Positions 8,889 to 17,198 of a stretch of 64,000 nt of DNA are shown here, piece by piece. The notes under the pieces were generated by a model. The model searched no databases. It saw only the letters and a list, made by a program, of their open reading frames with translations, and was not told the DNA's origin. A program made the translations under genes and the position numbers. Numbering within the stretch: the first letter of the stretch is position 1; the number at the start of each line of letters is the position of its first letter. The stretch is from Methylopila turkensis (lineage in GTDB: Bacteria > Pseudomonadota > Alphaproteobacteria > Rhizobiales > Methylopilaceae). The stretch lies in assembly GCF_027922325.1 (NCBI RefSeq), contig NZ_BSFL01000001.1, positions 1 through 64,000 of the forward strand. Reading direction: 5' to 3'.

Positions 8889-10067
8889 TTAGTCGCGCCA
8901 GATCGGCCCTTCGCCGGCGCGTCGTGCGGTGATCACGCCGATCGGCAGCGCGCCGCGGGTCAGCCGAGTGTTGACGCGGCCGAAGCCGGCGGCCGCGAGC
9001 AACTCGCTGATTTCGTCGGAGGTGCGAGGCTGGCCTGAGCCCATAGCCATGAGATAGAACGCGAAATAGGCGTGCCCGACGCGGCGGGCGCCGCGCATCC
9101 CGGCGAGCGGTTCGGCGATCAGGACCTCGCCCGAGGGCGTGAGCGCATCGCGAGCGACGCGCAGAATCTTCACCGCCGTCTCGTCGTCGTGATCGTGCAG
9201 GACACGGATCAGCGAGACGACATCGGCTTTCGCGCCATCGACGCCCGCCAGGAAATCGCCGCCGCGCGGGTCGATGCGGCTGTCCGGAAATCCGGCCGCC
9301 GCAAGGCGGGCGCGGGCGCGGGCCGCGACAGGCGCAAGATCGATCAGACCGATCCTCAGATGCGGCCATCGGGTCGCGGCGGCCTCTGCGAACGCCCCCT
9401 CGCCGCCACCGAGATCGAGAAGCGAATTGCGGTCGCCGAACGAGACGACGTCCAGCACGTCGTCGGCGACGAAGCTCTGCGATTCGTGCATCAGGGCCGA
9501 ATAGGGCGCGACCTCTTCGTCTCCCACGGCGCCGCCGTCGCCGGCGGCGTAGGGCCAGAATCGCGACAACCGGGTCCCGCCGACTTCTCCCTGCAGCAGG
9601 GCCACAGGGTCCGCAAGGTCCGCGTAGAGCATGTCGTGATGGGCGATCATGGCGCGCACGCCCGGCTCGCTTTGGAGCGCAGAACCGAGCGAGCCGATCT
9701 CGAAGGCGCCGTCGCGCCGAGCCTCAACGAGGTCGAGCGCCGCCGCCGCATTGAGTAACTGTTCGGCGGCCTTGGGCTTGAGACCGAGAGCGCCGCTGAG
9801 GTCGCCGGCGGTTTTCGGGCCGTCGATGAGCTTGCCCAGCAGGTCGAGGTCGACCACGGCCTTCAGGATCTGCGAGTAGACGAATCCCGCCGTGAGGTCG
9901 AACAGCGCGTTGGCGTTGCGGCGCGCGATCGGCCGGGTCAGCGGGAACGCGGCGGCGCGCCGCCTGAAGTTTCGGTCGGCGAGTTTGCGTGCGCGGAACC
10001 CGCGCCAGGCGTCGCCGAGCCGCTCGCTCCAGGGATCGCCCGACAACAGGAGGTCTCGCCATGCCAT
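8889..10067 (-). CDS. crtF: Demethylspheroidene / hydroxyneurosporene O-methyltransferase
   Basis: A 392-residue SAM-dependent methyltransferase that adds the 1-methoxy group in the spheroidene/spirilloxanthin pathway. It has an N-terminal winged-helix dimerisation region and a SAM motif LLDLGGGEGAFA near the middle, followed by the LIRVLHDHDDETA motif of the O-methyltransferase-2 family. It lies between crtE and bchC, the canonical crtEF-bchCXYZ-puf superoperon order, 17 bases after crtE. Confidence 0.93.
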   Translation of the reverse strand: MAWRDLLLSGDPWSERLGDAWRGFRARKLADRNFRRRAAAFPLTRPIARRNANALFDLTAGFVYSQILKAVVDLDLLGKLIDGPKTAGDLSGALGLKPKAAEQLLNAAAALDLVEARRDGAFEIGSLGSALQSEPGVRAMIAHHDMLYADLADPVALLQGEVGGTRLSRFWPYAAGDGGAVGDEEVAPYSALMHESQSFVADDVLDVVSFGDRNSLLDLGGGEGAFAEAAATRWPHLRIGLIDLAPVAARARARLAAAGFPDSRIDPRGGDFLAGVDGAKADVVSLIRVLHDHDDETAVKILRVARDALTPSGEVLIAEPLAGMRGARRVGHAYFAFYLMAMGSGQPRTSDEISELLAAAGFGRVNTRLTRGALPIGVITARRAGEGPIWRD

Positions 10068-10084
10068 GGTCCGACCCTTTCGGT

Positions 10085-10954
10085 TCAGGCTGCGGCCGCG
10101 ACTAGCCCGGCCGGCACGAAGCGCTGCGTCTCGGTGAGGATCAGCGCCCTGAGATGGGCTTCGCCGCGACAGGGCGGGACCAAGGCGGTGGCGCGACCGA
10201 CCAAGGACTTCAATCGCGAAACCGCGGCGTCGAGACCAAGTTCGAGCACCGCGCTCGGGCGCCCGAGCGCCTTGTCGCGGCCGGTAGGCTTGCCGATCAC
10301 GGCCGTGGAGCCGACGTGATCGGCGATGTCGTCAGCGACCTGAAAGGCCTCGCCGATGGTCTCGCCAAGCGGTCGCCAAAGTTCGTGTTCGGCGCCTGCG
10401 GCCGCGGCTCCCGCGACCGTCGCCGCCGCGAACAGCGAGCCGGTTTTGGCCAGGTGGTAGGCCGCAAGATCGACGGCGCTTTCGCATTCCCAGGCTTGGC
10501 CCGCGGTTATGCCGCCCTGCGCCCCGACCGCCCGGCCGACGACCCGGATGAGCGGCGCCATCCGCTCCGGATGACGCATGGGACTGGCGGCGATCAGATC
10601 GAAGCCGAGAACGATCAGCGCGTCGCCTGCAAGGACCGCGAGGCTCTCTCCGAACGCGCGATGCACGGACGGCTTGCCGCGCCGCATGTCGGCGTCGTCG
10701 AAACAGGGCAGGTCGTCGTGGATCAGGCTCGCGCAGTGCAGGATCTCGATCGCCGTGGCCGCCGCGTCGCTCGCGGCGGGATCGTCATCGCCGCAGGCGA
10801 GCGCGACCGCTAGGGTCAAACGGGGCCTGATGCGCGCTCCGCCTGGAAACACCGCGTAGTGCAGCGCATCCGCAAGGCGCGGCGGGCAGTCGGTCTGCGC
10901 GGCCGCCAGAAGAGCCGCTTCGATCGACGATTCGATGCGCGCTGCAAGATCCAC
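10085..10954 (-). CDS. crtE: Geranylgeranyl diphosphate synthase
   Basis: A 289-residue trans-prenyltransferase supplying GGPP for carotenoids and for the bacteriochlorophyll tail. The first aspartate-rich motif is DDLPCFDDADMRRG, the second is DDIADHVG. The start is a GTG at 10954 preceded by GGGAGG. Its promoter region shares one PpsR operator with the divergent crtD. Confidence 0.94.
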   Translation of the reverse strand: MDLAARIESSIEAALLAAAQTDCPPRLADALHYAVFPGGARIRPRLTLAVALACGDDDPAASDAAATAIEILHCASLIHDDLPCFDDADMRRGKPSVHRAFGESLAVLAGDALIVLGFDLIAASPMRHPERMAPLIRVVGRAVGAQGGITAGQAWECESAVDLAAYHLAKTGSLFAAATVAGAAAAGAEHELWRPLGETIGEAFQVADDIADHVGSTAVIGKPTGRDKALGRPSAVLELGLDAAVSRLKSLVGRATALVPPCRGEAHLRALILTETQRFVPAGLVAAAA

Positions 10955-10997
10955 TACCGCCTCCCGCCGTTCGTACGTTTTTATTGACGTCGATCAT

Positions 10998-11015
10998 TGT
11001 CCAAAACATTGGACA
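10998..11015. promoter_or_regulatory. PpsR operator between crtE and crtD
   Basis: A perfect TGT-N12-ACA site whose centre is itself palindromic (TGTCCAA ... TTGGACA). It lies 44 bases before the crtE start and 109 before crtD, so one operator could control both divergent carotenoid transcripts. Confidence 0.85.
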
Positions 11016-11123
11016 TATAAAGGGGGATGTCGGATGTTTTTTGCGGGCGGCGGGAAAGCGAGCGGCGATGGATCGCACAACCGGACATAGCCGACGGCCA
11101 ACTGCGACGCCGGCGTGCGCGAC

Positions 11124-12692
11124 ATGACCGCAGACCGGGTCGTGGTGATCGGCGCCGGCATTGGCGGGCTGGTCGCGGCTGCGATCCTCGCGAGGCGCGG
11201 CCTCGACGTGACGGTTCTCGAGAAGGCGACCGGGCCGGGCGGCAAGATGCGCACCGTCACGATCGGGGGGCAGCCGATCGACGCCGGCCCGACGGTGTTC
11301 ACCATGCGCAGCCTGATCCAGGAGATCGCAACGGAAGCCGGCTTTGTCCTCGACGACGCGCTGACCTTGAGATCCGTCGAGACGCTGGCGCGGCATGCGT
11401 GGGGACCGGACCAGCGACTCGACCTGTTCGCGGATCCTTTGAGGACCGCGGACGCCATCGGCGATTTTTCCGGAGCTCAGGAGGCGCGACGGTTCTTGGC
11501 GTTCCATGCCGAGGCGGCCCATGTCTTCAAGACGCTGGACCAATCGTTCATACGCGCCGCGGAGCCGAGCCGCGCGAGCCTGGTGCTCGGCGCGGGGCTG
11601 CGCGGTCTCTCCGATCTCGCCCGCATCCGACCGTTCTCGAGCCTCTGGTCCGCGCTCGGCGGGATGTTCGCCGACCCAAGGCTGCGCCAGCTGTTCGGGC
11701 GTTACGCCACCTATTGCGGATCCTCGCCATTTCTTGCGCCGGCGACGCTGATGCTCGTCGCGCATGTCGAGATGGATGGCGTCTGGCTTGTCGAAGGCGG
11801 CATGACGCGCGTCGCCGAAGCGTTCGAGGCGGCCGCGAAAGCGAACGGCGCGACGTTCCGCTACGGCGCCGATGTCGCGCGGATCGAGGTCGAGCATGGC
11901 CGCGTATCGGGGGCGCGGCTTCGCGACGGCGAGACGATCGCGGCGCGCGCGGTGGTGTTCAACGGCGACGTCGCGGCGCTTGCGAAGGGCTTGCTCGCAG
12001 GCGCTTCGGCTCGCAAGAGCCCCCATGTCAAACCTTCGGAACGGTCGCTTTCCGCCGTCACCTTCTGCTGGGTGGCGAAGACGGTCGGCTTTCCGCTTGC
12101 GCGCCATTCCGTTTTCTTTTCCGACGCCTATGAGGCCGAGTTCTCCGACATTTTCGATCGCGCGCGGCTGCCGGAGCGGCCGACCGTCTATGTTTGCGCC
12201 CAGGATCGCGACGACGCAGGAAACCTTGACGCGCAGTCGGAAAGCGGCGCCGAACGCCTGATGCTGCTCGTCAACGCGCCGCCGGTCGGCGACGTCTATC
12301 AGTTTGGCCGGGAGGAAATCGCCCGATGCGAAGCGAACGCCACTCAGCTGATGAACCGGTGCGGACTGACGATCGAGCCGTCGGACGCGGTGGTGACGAC
12401 GCCGAACGATTTCGCGGAGATGTTTCCGGGCACGGCGGGGGCTCTCTACGGCCCGGCGAGCCACGGAGCGAACGCCTCGTTCCGGCGGGCGACGGCGCGG
12501 AGTTCCCTGCCGGGTCTTTATCTCGCCGGGGGCAGCGTCCATCCGGGGCCGGGCGTGCCGATGGCGGCGATTTCGGGACGGCAAGCCGCACGGTCCCTGA
12601 TCCAGGACCTCGGTTCGATCGCGAGGTTCCGCCCGGAGGCTACGCCTGGTGGTATGTCGACGGCTGGAGCGACGACGGAGCCCACGGCCTGA
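11124..12692 (+). CDS. crtD: Methoxyneurosporene (hydroxyneurosporene) dehydrogenase
   Basis: A 522-residue FAD-dependent desaturase introducing the 3,4 double bond. The N-terminal dinucleotide motif is VVVIGAGIGGLVAA, and the C-terminal family motif is GGSVHPGPGVPMAAISGR. ATG at 11124 was preferred over the GTG at 11115. Homology ends near residue 495. The last 25 or so residues are an out-of-frame reading of the crtC N-terminal region, so crtD overlaps the conserved part of crtC. Confidence 0.92.
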   Translation: MTADRVVVIGAGIGGLVAAAILARRGLDVTVLEKATGPGGKMRTVTIGGQPIDAGPTVFTMRSLIQEIATEAGFVLDDALTLRSVETLARHAWGPDQRLDLFADPLRTADAIGDFSGAQEARRFLAFHAEAAHVFKTLDQSFIRAAEPSRASLVLGAGLRGLSDLARIRPFSSLWSALGGMFADPRLRQLFGRYATYCGSSPFLAPATLMLVAHVEMDGVWLVEGGMTRVAEAFEAAAKANGATFRYGADVARIEVEHGRVSGARLRDGETIAARAVVFNGDVAALAKGLLAGASARKSPHVKPSERSLSAVTFCWVAKTVGFPLARHSVFFSDAYEAEFSDIFDRARLPERPTVYVCAQDRDDAGNLDAQSESGAERLMLLVNAPPVGDVYQFGREEIARCEANATQLMNRCGLTIEPSDAVVTTPNDFAEMFPGTAGALYGPASHGANASFRRATARSSLPGLYLAGGSVHPGPGVPMAAISGRQAARSLIQDLGSIARFRPEATPGGMSTAGATTEPTA

Positions 12693-13534
12693 CCATCATC
12701 GCCTTCGTCGGCTCGGTGTTCTCGCCCTACTACGCCTTCGCGCGGCGGCGCGGCGGCGCGCTTGCGGATCCGGAAAACCACTGCGCGATCAATATCGCGC
12801 TCTACGGGCCGGGCGGACGATGGGCGATGACGGAGCGCGGGCGGCGGTCAATGTCGCGGGGGCCCGACAGGCTCGTGGTCGGCCCGAGCGACATCGCGTG
12901 GGACGGTCGGCGCCTCACGATCCGGTTCGACGAGGTCTGCGCCCCATTGCCGAAGCGACTTCGGGGCGTCGTGCGCGTGACGCCCGGACTGCTGATGGCG
13001 GAAGCGTTCGCGATCGACGGCGAAGGTCGCCACTGCTGGCGCCCGATTTCGCCTTTCGCCCGCATCGAGGTCGAGTGCGAAAGCCCGGCGCTGCGGTGGA
13101 CCGGCGACGGCTATTTCGACTGCAACGACGGCGACGAGCCCCTCGAGGCCGCCTTCGCCCGCTGGAGCTGGGCGAGCGCCAGGACCGAAAGCGGCGCCAA
13201 GATTCTCTATGATATGGAGCTGCGTCGAGGCGGCCCGCTGTCGCTTGCTCTCGCCGTCTCTCGCGAGGGCGCGATCGAGCCGTTCTCTCCGCCGGCGCGC
13301 AAGTCGCTGAAAAAGCCGTTCTGGCGGATGGAGCGGCCTGTGCGGTGCGACGACGGATCGGCGATAGAGCGCGTCGCCACGCTGGAAGATTCGCCGTTCT
13401 ACGCCCGCAGCCGCGTCGCGACGCGGCTCTGCGGCGAGGACGTCACCCTGATGCATGAAAGCCTGTCGCTCGATCGTTTCGCGAGCCCCGTCGTGCAGGC
13501 CATGCTGCCGTTTCGCATGCCGCGACGCGCCTGA
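12689..13534 (+). CDS. crtC: Hydroxyneurosporene synthase (carotenoid 1,2-hydratase)
   Basis: CrtC hydrates the terminal double bond of neurosporene or lycopene. The frame carries the family signatures IIAFVGSVFSPYYAF and NHCAINIALYGP. CrtC-like sequence already begins further upstream in the same frame (FDREVPPGGYAWWYVDG, from about 12617), inside crtD. There is no ATG, GTG or TTG in this frame between 12359 and 12716. I give a CTG at 12689 that overlaps the crtD stop (CTGA), yielding 281 residues. The GTG at 12716 is the nearest conventional alternative. Identity is secure, the start is not. Confidence 0.82.
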   Translation: MTIIAFVGSVFSPYYAFARRRGGALADPENHCAINIALYGPGGRWAMTERGRRSMSRGPDRLVVGPSDIAWDGRRLTIRFDEVCAPLPKRLRGVVRVTPGLLMAEAFAIDGEGRHCWRPISPFARIEVECESPALRWTGDGYFDCNDGDEPLEAAFARWSWASARTESGAKILYDMELRRGGPLSLALAVSREGAIEPFSPPARKSLKKPFWRMERPVRCDDGSAIERVATLEDSPFYARSRVATRLCGEDVTLMHESLSLDRFASPVVQAMLPFRMPRRA

Positions 13535-13550
13535 TCCGATCGACGCCGCA

Positions 13551-13694
13551 TCACTTGCCGTCCGGCTCGCGCTCGGCCTTCTCGCGATCCTGCCGTAGCG
13601 TCCGCCTGATGGAGACCCACTGGTAGCCGAGGAAGCCGAGCAGCACCCCGAAAACGCCGAGCACCTCGATCAGGCCGAACAGATGGTCACTCAT
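13551..13694 (-). CDS. Small single-span membrane protein downstream of crtB
   Basis: A 47-residue frame from ATG 13694, 13 bases after the crtB stop. It begins MSDHLFGLIEVLGVFGV, has one hydrophobic helix (about residues 5-24), then a charged cytoplasmic tail (RRTLRQDREKAEREPDGK). Position and composition argue for a real co-transcribed gene at the end of bchO-crtI-crtB. I do not recognise the family. It might anchor or recruit carotenoid enzymes to the membrane, but that is a guess. Confidence 0.6.
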   Translation of the reverse strand: MSDHLFGLIEVLGVFGVLLGFLGYQWVSIRRTLRQDREKAEREPDGK

Positions 13695-13707
13695 GGCGCG
13701 AGGCGCC

Positions 13708-14748
13708 TCACCGCGCCTCGATCACGCCGCCGAGCGTCTGGCGCTCGAGACGCGCGAAGGCCTCGGCGACCGCCCCGACCCGCTCGCCGAAATCGGGCGG
13801 GACGACCTCGCGCTCGGCGACCGCGGCGACGGCGCCGAGCAGAGGACGGGCTGATGCGACCGGCGGCCAGACGCCTGCGGACCGCATCGGCGCGACCGAC
13901 GACGCGGTCGCAGCGAGCAGCCGCCAGACCTTTGCCGGGCGCGACACCACTGCGCGCCGTGTCACGCTGTCGAAGCCGACGCGCGCGATTGCGGTTCCGA
14001 TCCCGGAATAGATGCTGCGTGCGGCCGCGATCGCGGGCCGACAATCGAAGGGAAGCGCCACGATGCCGTGGTCGGCACGCGCATAGTGGACGTCCGCGAC
14101 GCTCAGTAGCCGGCGCACGATGCGTTCCACGCCCGGCCCGAAGGCTGGCCGCGCGAGGAATGCGTCCGCGTCGACGCCCGCCTCCGCGAGCCAGTCAAGC
14201 GGCAGGTAGAGTCGGCCGTTCCGCGCATCCTCGCCGACGTCGCGCGCGATGTTGGTGAGCTGCATCGCGACGCCGAGATCGACCGCGCGCGCCCTCGCCT
14301 CCTCCGAACGCACGCCCATGACCAGCGCCATCATCAGCCCGACCGTCCCAGCGACCCGAACCGCATAGGCCTCGAGCTGCTCGAACGTCTGATAGCGCCG
14401 GTTCTCGGCGTCCCACGCGAAGCCTTCCAAGAGGGCGTCGGGGATGGCGCGCGGGATGCGGCGCGCGATGACGACGGCTGAAAACGCCCGGTCGACCGGC
14501 GTCGGTTCAGGGCGTCCCGCATAGGCGCGATCAAGGCGCTCGTGCAGCCGCGCCAGGCGCAGAGGGCTGGCGTCGCAGTCGATCGCGTCGTCGGCGACCC
14601 GGCAGAAGGCGTAGAGCGCTGTGGCGGGCCCCCTCACCCGCGCCGGCAGCAGCCGCGCCGCGGCGTCAAAGGACTTCGAGCCAGCGCGAAGGATCGCGGC
14701 GCAGGCTTGAAGATCCGAAACGTGTTCAGTGGATGAGGGTCGAGCCAT
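13708..14748 (-). CDS. crtB: Phytoene synthase
   Basis: A 346-residue squalene/phytoene synthase condensing two GGPP. Aspartate-rich motifs DDAID and DVGEDARNGRLYLP are present, with the conserved AMQLTNIARD stretch between them. ATG at 14748 (MARPSSTEH) overlaps the crtI 3' end by 23 bases. The open frame extends upstream only in non-homologous sequence. Confidence 0.94.
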   Translation of the reverse strand: MARPSSTEHVSDLQACAAILRAGSKSFDAAARLLPARVRGPATALYAFCRVADDAIDCDASPLRLARLHERLDRAYAGRPEPTPVDRAFSAVVIARRIPRAIPDALLEGFAWDAENRRYQTFEQLEAYAVRVAGTVGLMMALVMGVRSEEARARAVDLGVAMQLTNIARDVGEDARNGRLYLPLDWLAEAGVDADAFLARPAFGPGVERIVRRLLSVADVHYARADHGIVALPFDCRPAIAAARSIYSGIGTAIARVGFDSVTRRAVVSRPAKVWRLLAATASSVAPMRSAGVWPPVASARPLLGAVAAVAEREVVPPDFGERVGAVAEAFARLERQTLGGVIEAR

Positions 14749-16243
14749 GCGGAACCACCTTATCGAGGATCTTGGCCGAGGACAGAACGCCGGGGAGTCC
14801 GGCGCCCGGATGGACGCCCGCACCTACGAGGTAGAGATTTTCGAACTCTTCCGAGACGTTGTGCGGCCGGAACCAGGCGCTCTGCGTCAGGACCGGTTCG
14901 AGGCCGAAAGCCGCGCCATGCGGGCTTGAAAAATCGTCCCGGAAGGTGAGCGGGGTCGCGACGCGCGACGTCACGATGGCGTCGGCGAGGCCAGGCAGCA
15001 CGCTCTCGCTGAGCGACTGCTCAATCTTCTTCCGAAAACACTCGGCCTCGGTGGTCCAGTCGGTCGCGCCCTGGAGGTTCGGGACCGGCGCCAGCACGTA
15101 GAAGCAATCACAGCCCTTCGGCGCCATGGACGGATCGGTCGCGGTCGGGCGATGCAGATAGAGGCTGAAGTCATCCGACAGGCGCTTTGAGCGGAAGATG
15201 TCGTCCAGCAGCCCGCGATAGCGCGGTCCCATCAGGATGAGATGGTGCGGCAGGTCGGGGTAGGTCTTGCGCGTCCCAAAATACCAGACGAACAGGCTCA
15301 TCGAATAGCGCGCGGCGGCAAGCTTGCGGTCGGTCCATCGGCGGCGGGTTTCGCTCCCGAGCAACGAACCATAGGCGAAGGCGCTGTCGGCGTTCGAAAC
15401 GACGACGTCGGCTGAAACCGTCTCGCCGCCCTTCAGCCTGACGCCGGTGGCGCGGCCGCCTTCCACGACGATCCGTTCCACGTCCGCGCGCAGCGCGACG
15501 CGTCCGCCCTGGCCATTTATCAGCCGCACCAGTCCGTCGACCAGCTTGCCGACGCCGCCCATCGCGTAATGCACGCCCCAGCGGCGTTCGAGGAACGCGA
15601 TCAGCGCGTAAAGGCTCGGCGCGTGGAACGGGTCGCCGCCGACGAACAGCGGGTGGAACGACAGCGCCTGCCGCAGCCGTTCGTCCTTCACGAAGCCCGC
15701 CACCAGTCCGTAGACCGACCGATAGGCCTGGAGCCGGACAAGCTTTGGCGCGACGCGGATCATGTCGGAGAACGAGGAAAACGGCCTGTCGCCGAGCTGC
15801 TCGAAGCCGACGCGGCAAAGTTCCTCGCTGAAGGCGAGAAAGCGCTCGTAGCCGGCGAGGTCGCGGGGCGACAGCCGGTTCACCTCGCCCCGCATAGCTT
15901 GCGCGTCGCCGGAACAGTCGAACGTCGAACCGTCATGGAAGCGGATGCGGTAGAATGGGTCGAGCGGCGCCAGCGTCAGGTCGTCCGCCATCCGCCGGCC
16001 TGCGAGGCTCCACAGATCCTCGAACAGAAACGGGGCCGTGACGATGGTCGGCCCTGCGTCGAACGTGAACCCATCCTGCCGATGCGTGCGGGCCCGGCCG
16101 CCCGGCTGGTCGAGCCGCTCAAGCACGGTGACGCGGTAGCCGCGCGCGCCGAGCCGCACAGCCGCCGCGAGCCCGCCGAAGCCGGCGCCGATCACGACCG
16201 CGCTCGGGCGCGGATCGAAGCCGGAGGCAGAGCCATCAGACAT
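14726..16243 (-). CDS. crtI: Phytoene desaturase
   Basis: A 505-residue FAD enzyme catalysing three or four desaturations of phytoene towards neurosporene or lycopene. The N-terminal motif is VVIGAGFGGLAAAV, with DAGPTIVTAP following and the C-terminal GAGVHPGAGLPGVLSSAK. ATG at 16243 overlaps the bchO stop by eight bases. It lies in a bchO-crtI-crtB operon. Confidence 0.95.
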   Translation of the reverse strand: MSDGSASGFDPRPSAVVIGAGFGGLAAAVRLGARGYRVTVLERLDQPGGRARTHRQDGFTFDAGPTIVTAPFLFEDLWSLAGRRMADDLTLAPLDPFYRIRFHDGSTFDCSGDAQAMRGEVNRLSPRDLAGYERFLAFSEELCRVGFEQLGDRPFSSFSDMIRVAPKLVRLQAYRSVYGLVAGFVKDERLRQALSFHPLFVGGDPFHAPSLYALIAFLERRWGVHYAMGGVGKLVDGLVRLINGQGGRVALRADVERIVVEGGRATGVRLKGGETVSADVVVSNADSAFAYGSLLGSETRRRWTDRKLAAARYSMSLFVWYFGTRKTYPDLPHHLILMGPRYRGLLDDIFRSKRLSDDFSLYLHRPTATDPSMAPKGCDCFYVLAPVPNLQGATDWTTEAECFRKKIEQSLSESVLPGLADAIVTSRVATPLTFRDDFSSPHGAAFGLEPVLTQSAWFRPHNVSEEFENLYLVGAGVHPGAGLPGVLSSAKILDKVVPHGSTLIH

Positions 16244-17183
16244 GGGCGGGCTCGCCCATTCGCTCGCCGACGGCGACCTCAAAAGGGTCTTTTGGGCCGG
16301 CGGGCGCCTGATCGCTCAGCGCGCCCTCGATCACGTCGCGGACAAGCTCAGGCGCCTCCTCATGCGCAAGGTGGCCGAGCCCCTCCAGCCGGACGATGCG
16401 GGTGCGCGGCGCGAGGCGGCGAACGGCCTCGGCGCTCGACGCCGGAACCATGCCGTCGCGGGTTCCGGCCACGAGGATCAAGGGCGTCTCCAGCCGCCCG
16501 AGATCGCACCCGAACGCCTTCAGGTCCCACCCCGCCATCATGCCGAGCGCGCCGGCGACGTGGGAGGTCGTGCCTGCGAGCCGGCGGTAGAAGCGCGCGT
16601 CCTCGTCCGCGATCTTGGAGCCCGTGCCACGGAGCAGGCGATCGACGGTCGCCGGATCGCGGGCGCGGCGCGCGAACAGCCAGGGCGCGATCGGATTGGC
16701 CGCGAGCAGCTTGGCGGCGGACGCGAAGAACGGCGCGCTGAAGCCGGTCCAGATCGGCAGCAGCGCGCCGTTCACGCTGACGATCGCGCGCGGCGAGATC
16801 AGCCCGTCCAGCGTCATGCGGATCGCGACCGCCGCGCCGGCGGAATGGCCGACGACTATTTCGGGCGCGACGCCAAGCTTCGCGCAAAGCGAGCCGACCG
16901 CGTCGGACATGCCGGGCAACGAAAGCCGGCGATACGGCAACGGATCGGAAAAACCGTGGCCCGGCAGGTCGGGCGCGAACACGTCGCAGCGCTCCTCGAG
17001 CAGTCTCGCGAGCCGGCGATAGGAATGCGTCGAAGCGCCGGTGCCGTGAAGCAGAAGAATCTGCGGGCCGGCCCCCATCCGCTGGACGTGCCAGCTCAAC
17101 CCCGCCGCCCGCACGAAGCGGCTCGCCTCGCGGTTCGGCCAGTCGCTTCCGTCGCGGGCCCAATCGAGGCGGTTACGGCTCAT
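16236..17183 (-). CDS. bchO: BchO, alpha/beta hydrolase associated with magnesium chelatase
   Basis: A 315-residue alpha/beta hydrolase. The oxyanion region LLHGTGASTHSYR, the nucleophile elbow GHSAGAA and a C-terminal catalytic histidine in GLGHLAHEE are visible. In other clusters bchO follows bchI-bchD and is thought to aid magnesium insertion. Here dxs lies between bchD and bchO. The biochemical substrate is unknown. Confidence 0.88.
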   Translation of the reverse strand: MSRNRLDWARDGSDWPNREASRFVRAAGLSWHVQRMGAGPQILLLHGTGASTHSYRRLARLLEERCDVFAPDLPGHGFSDPLPYRRLSLPGMSDAVGSLCAKLGVAPEIVVGHSAGAAVAIRMTLDGLISPRAIVSVNGALLPIWTGFSAPFFASAAKLLAANPIAPWLFARRARDPATVDRLLRGTGSKIADEDARFYRRLAGTTSHVAGALGMMAGWDLKAFGCDLGRLETPLILVAGTRDGMVPASSAEAVRRLAPRTRIVRLEGLGHLAHEEAPELVRDVIEGALSDQAPAGPKDPFEVAVGERMGEPAHV

Positions 17184-17198
17184 CTCACGGCCCGCGCG

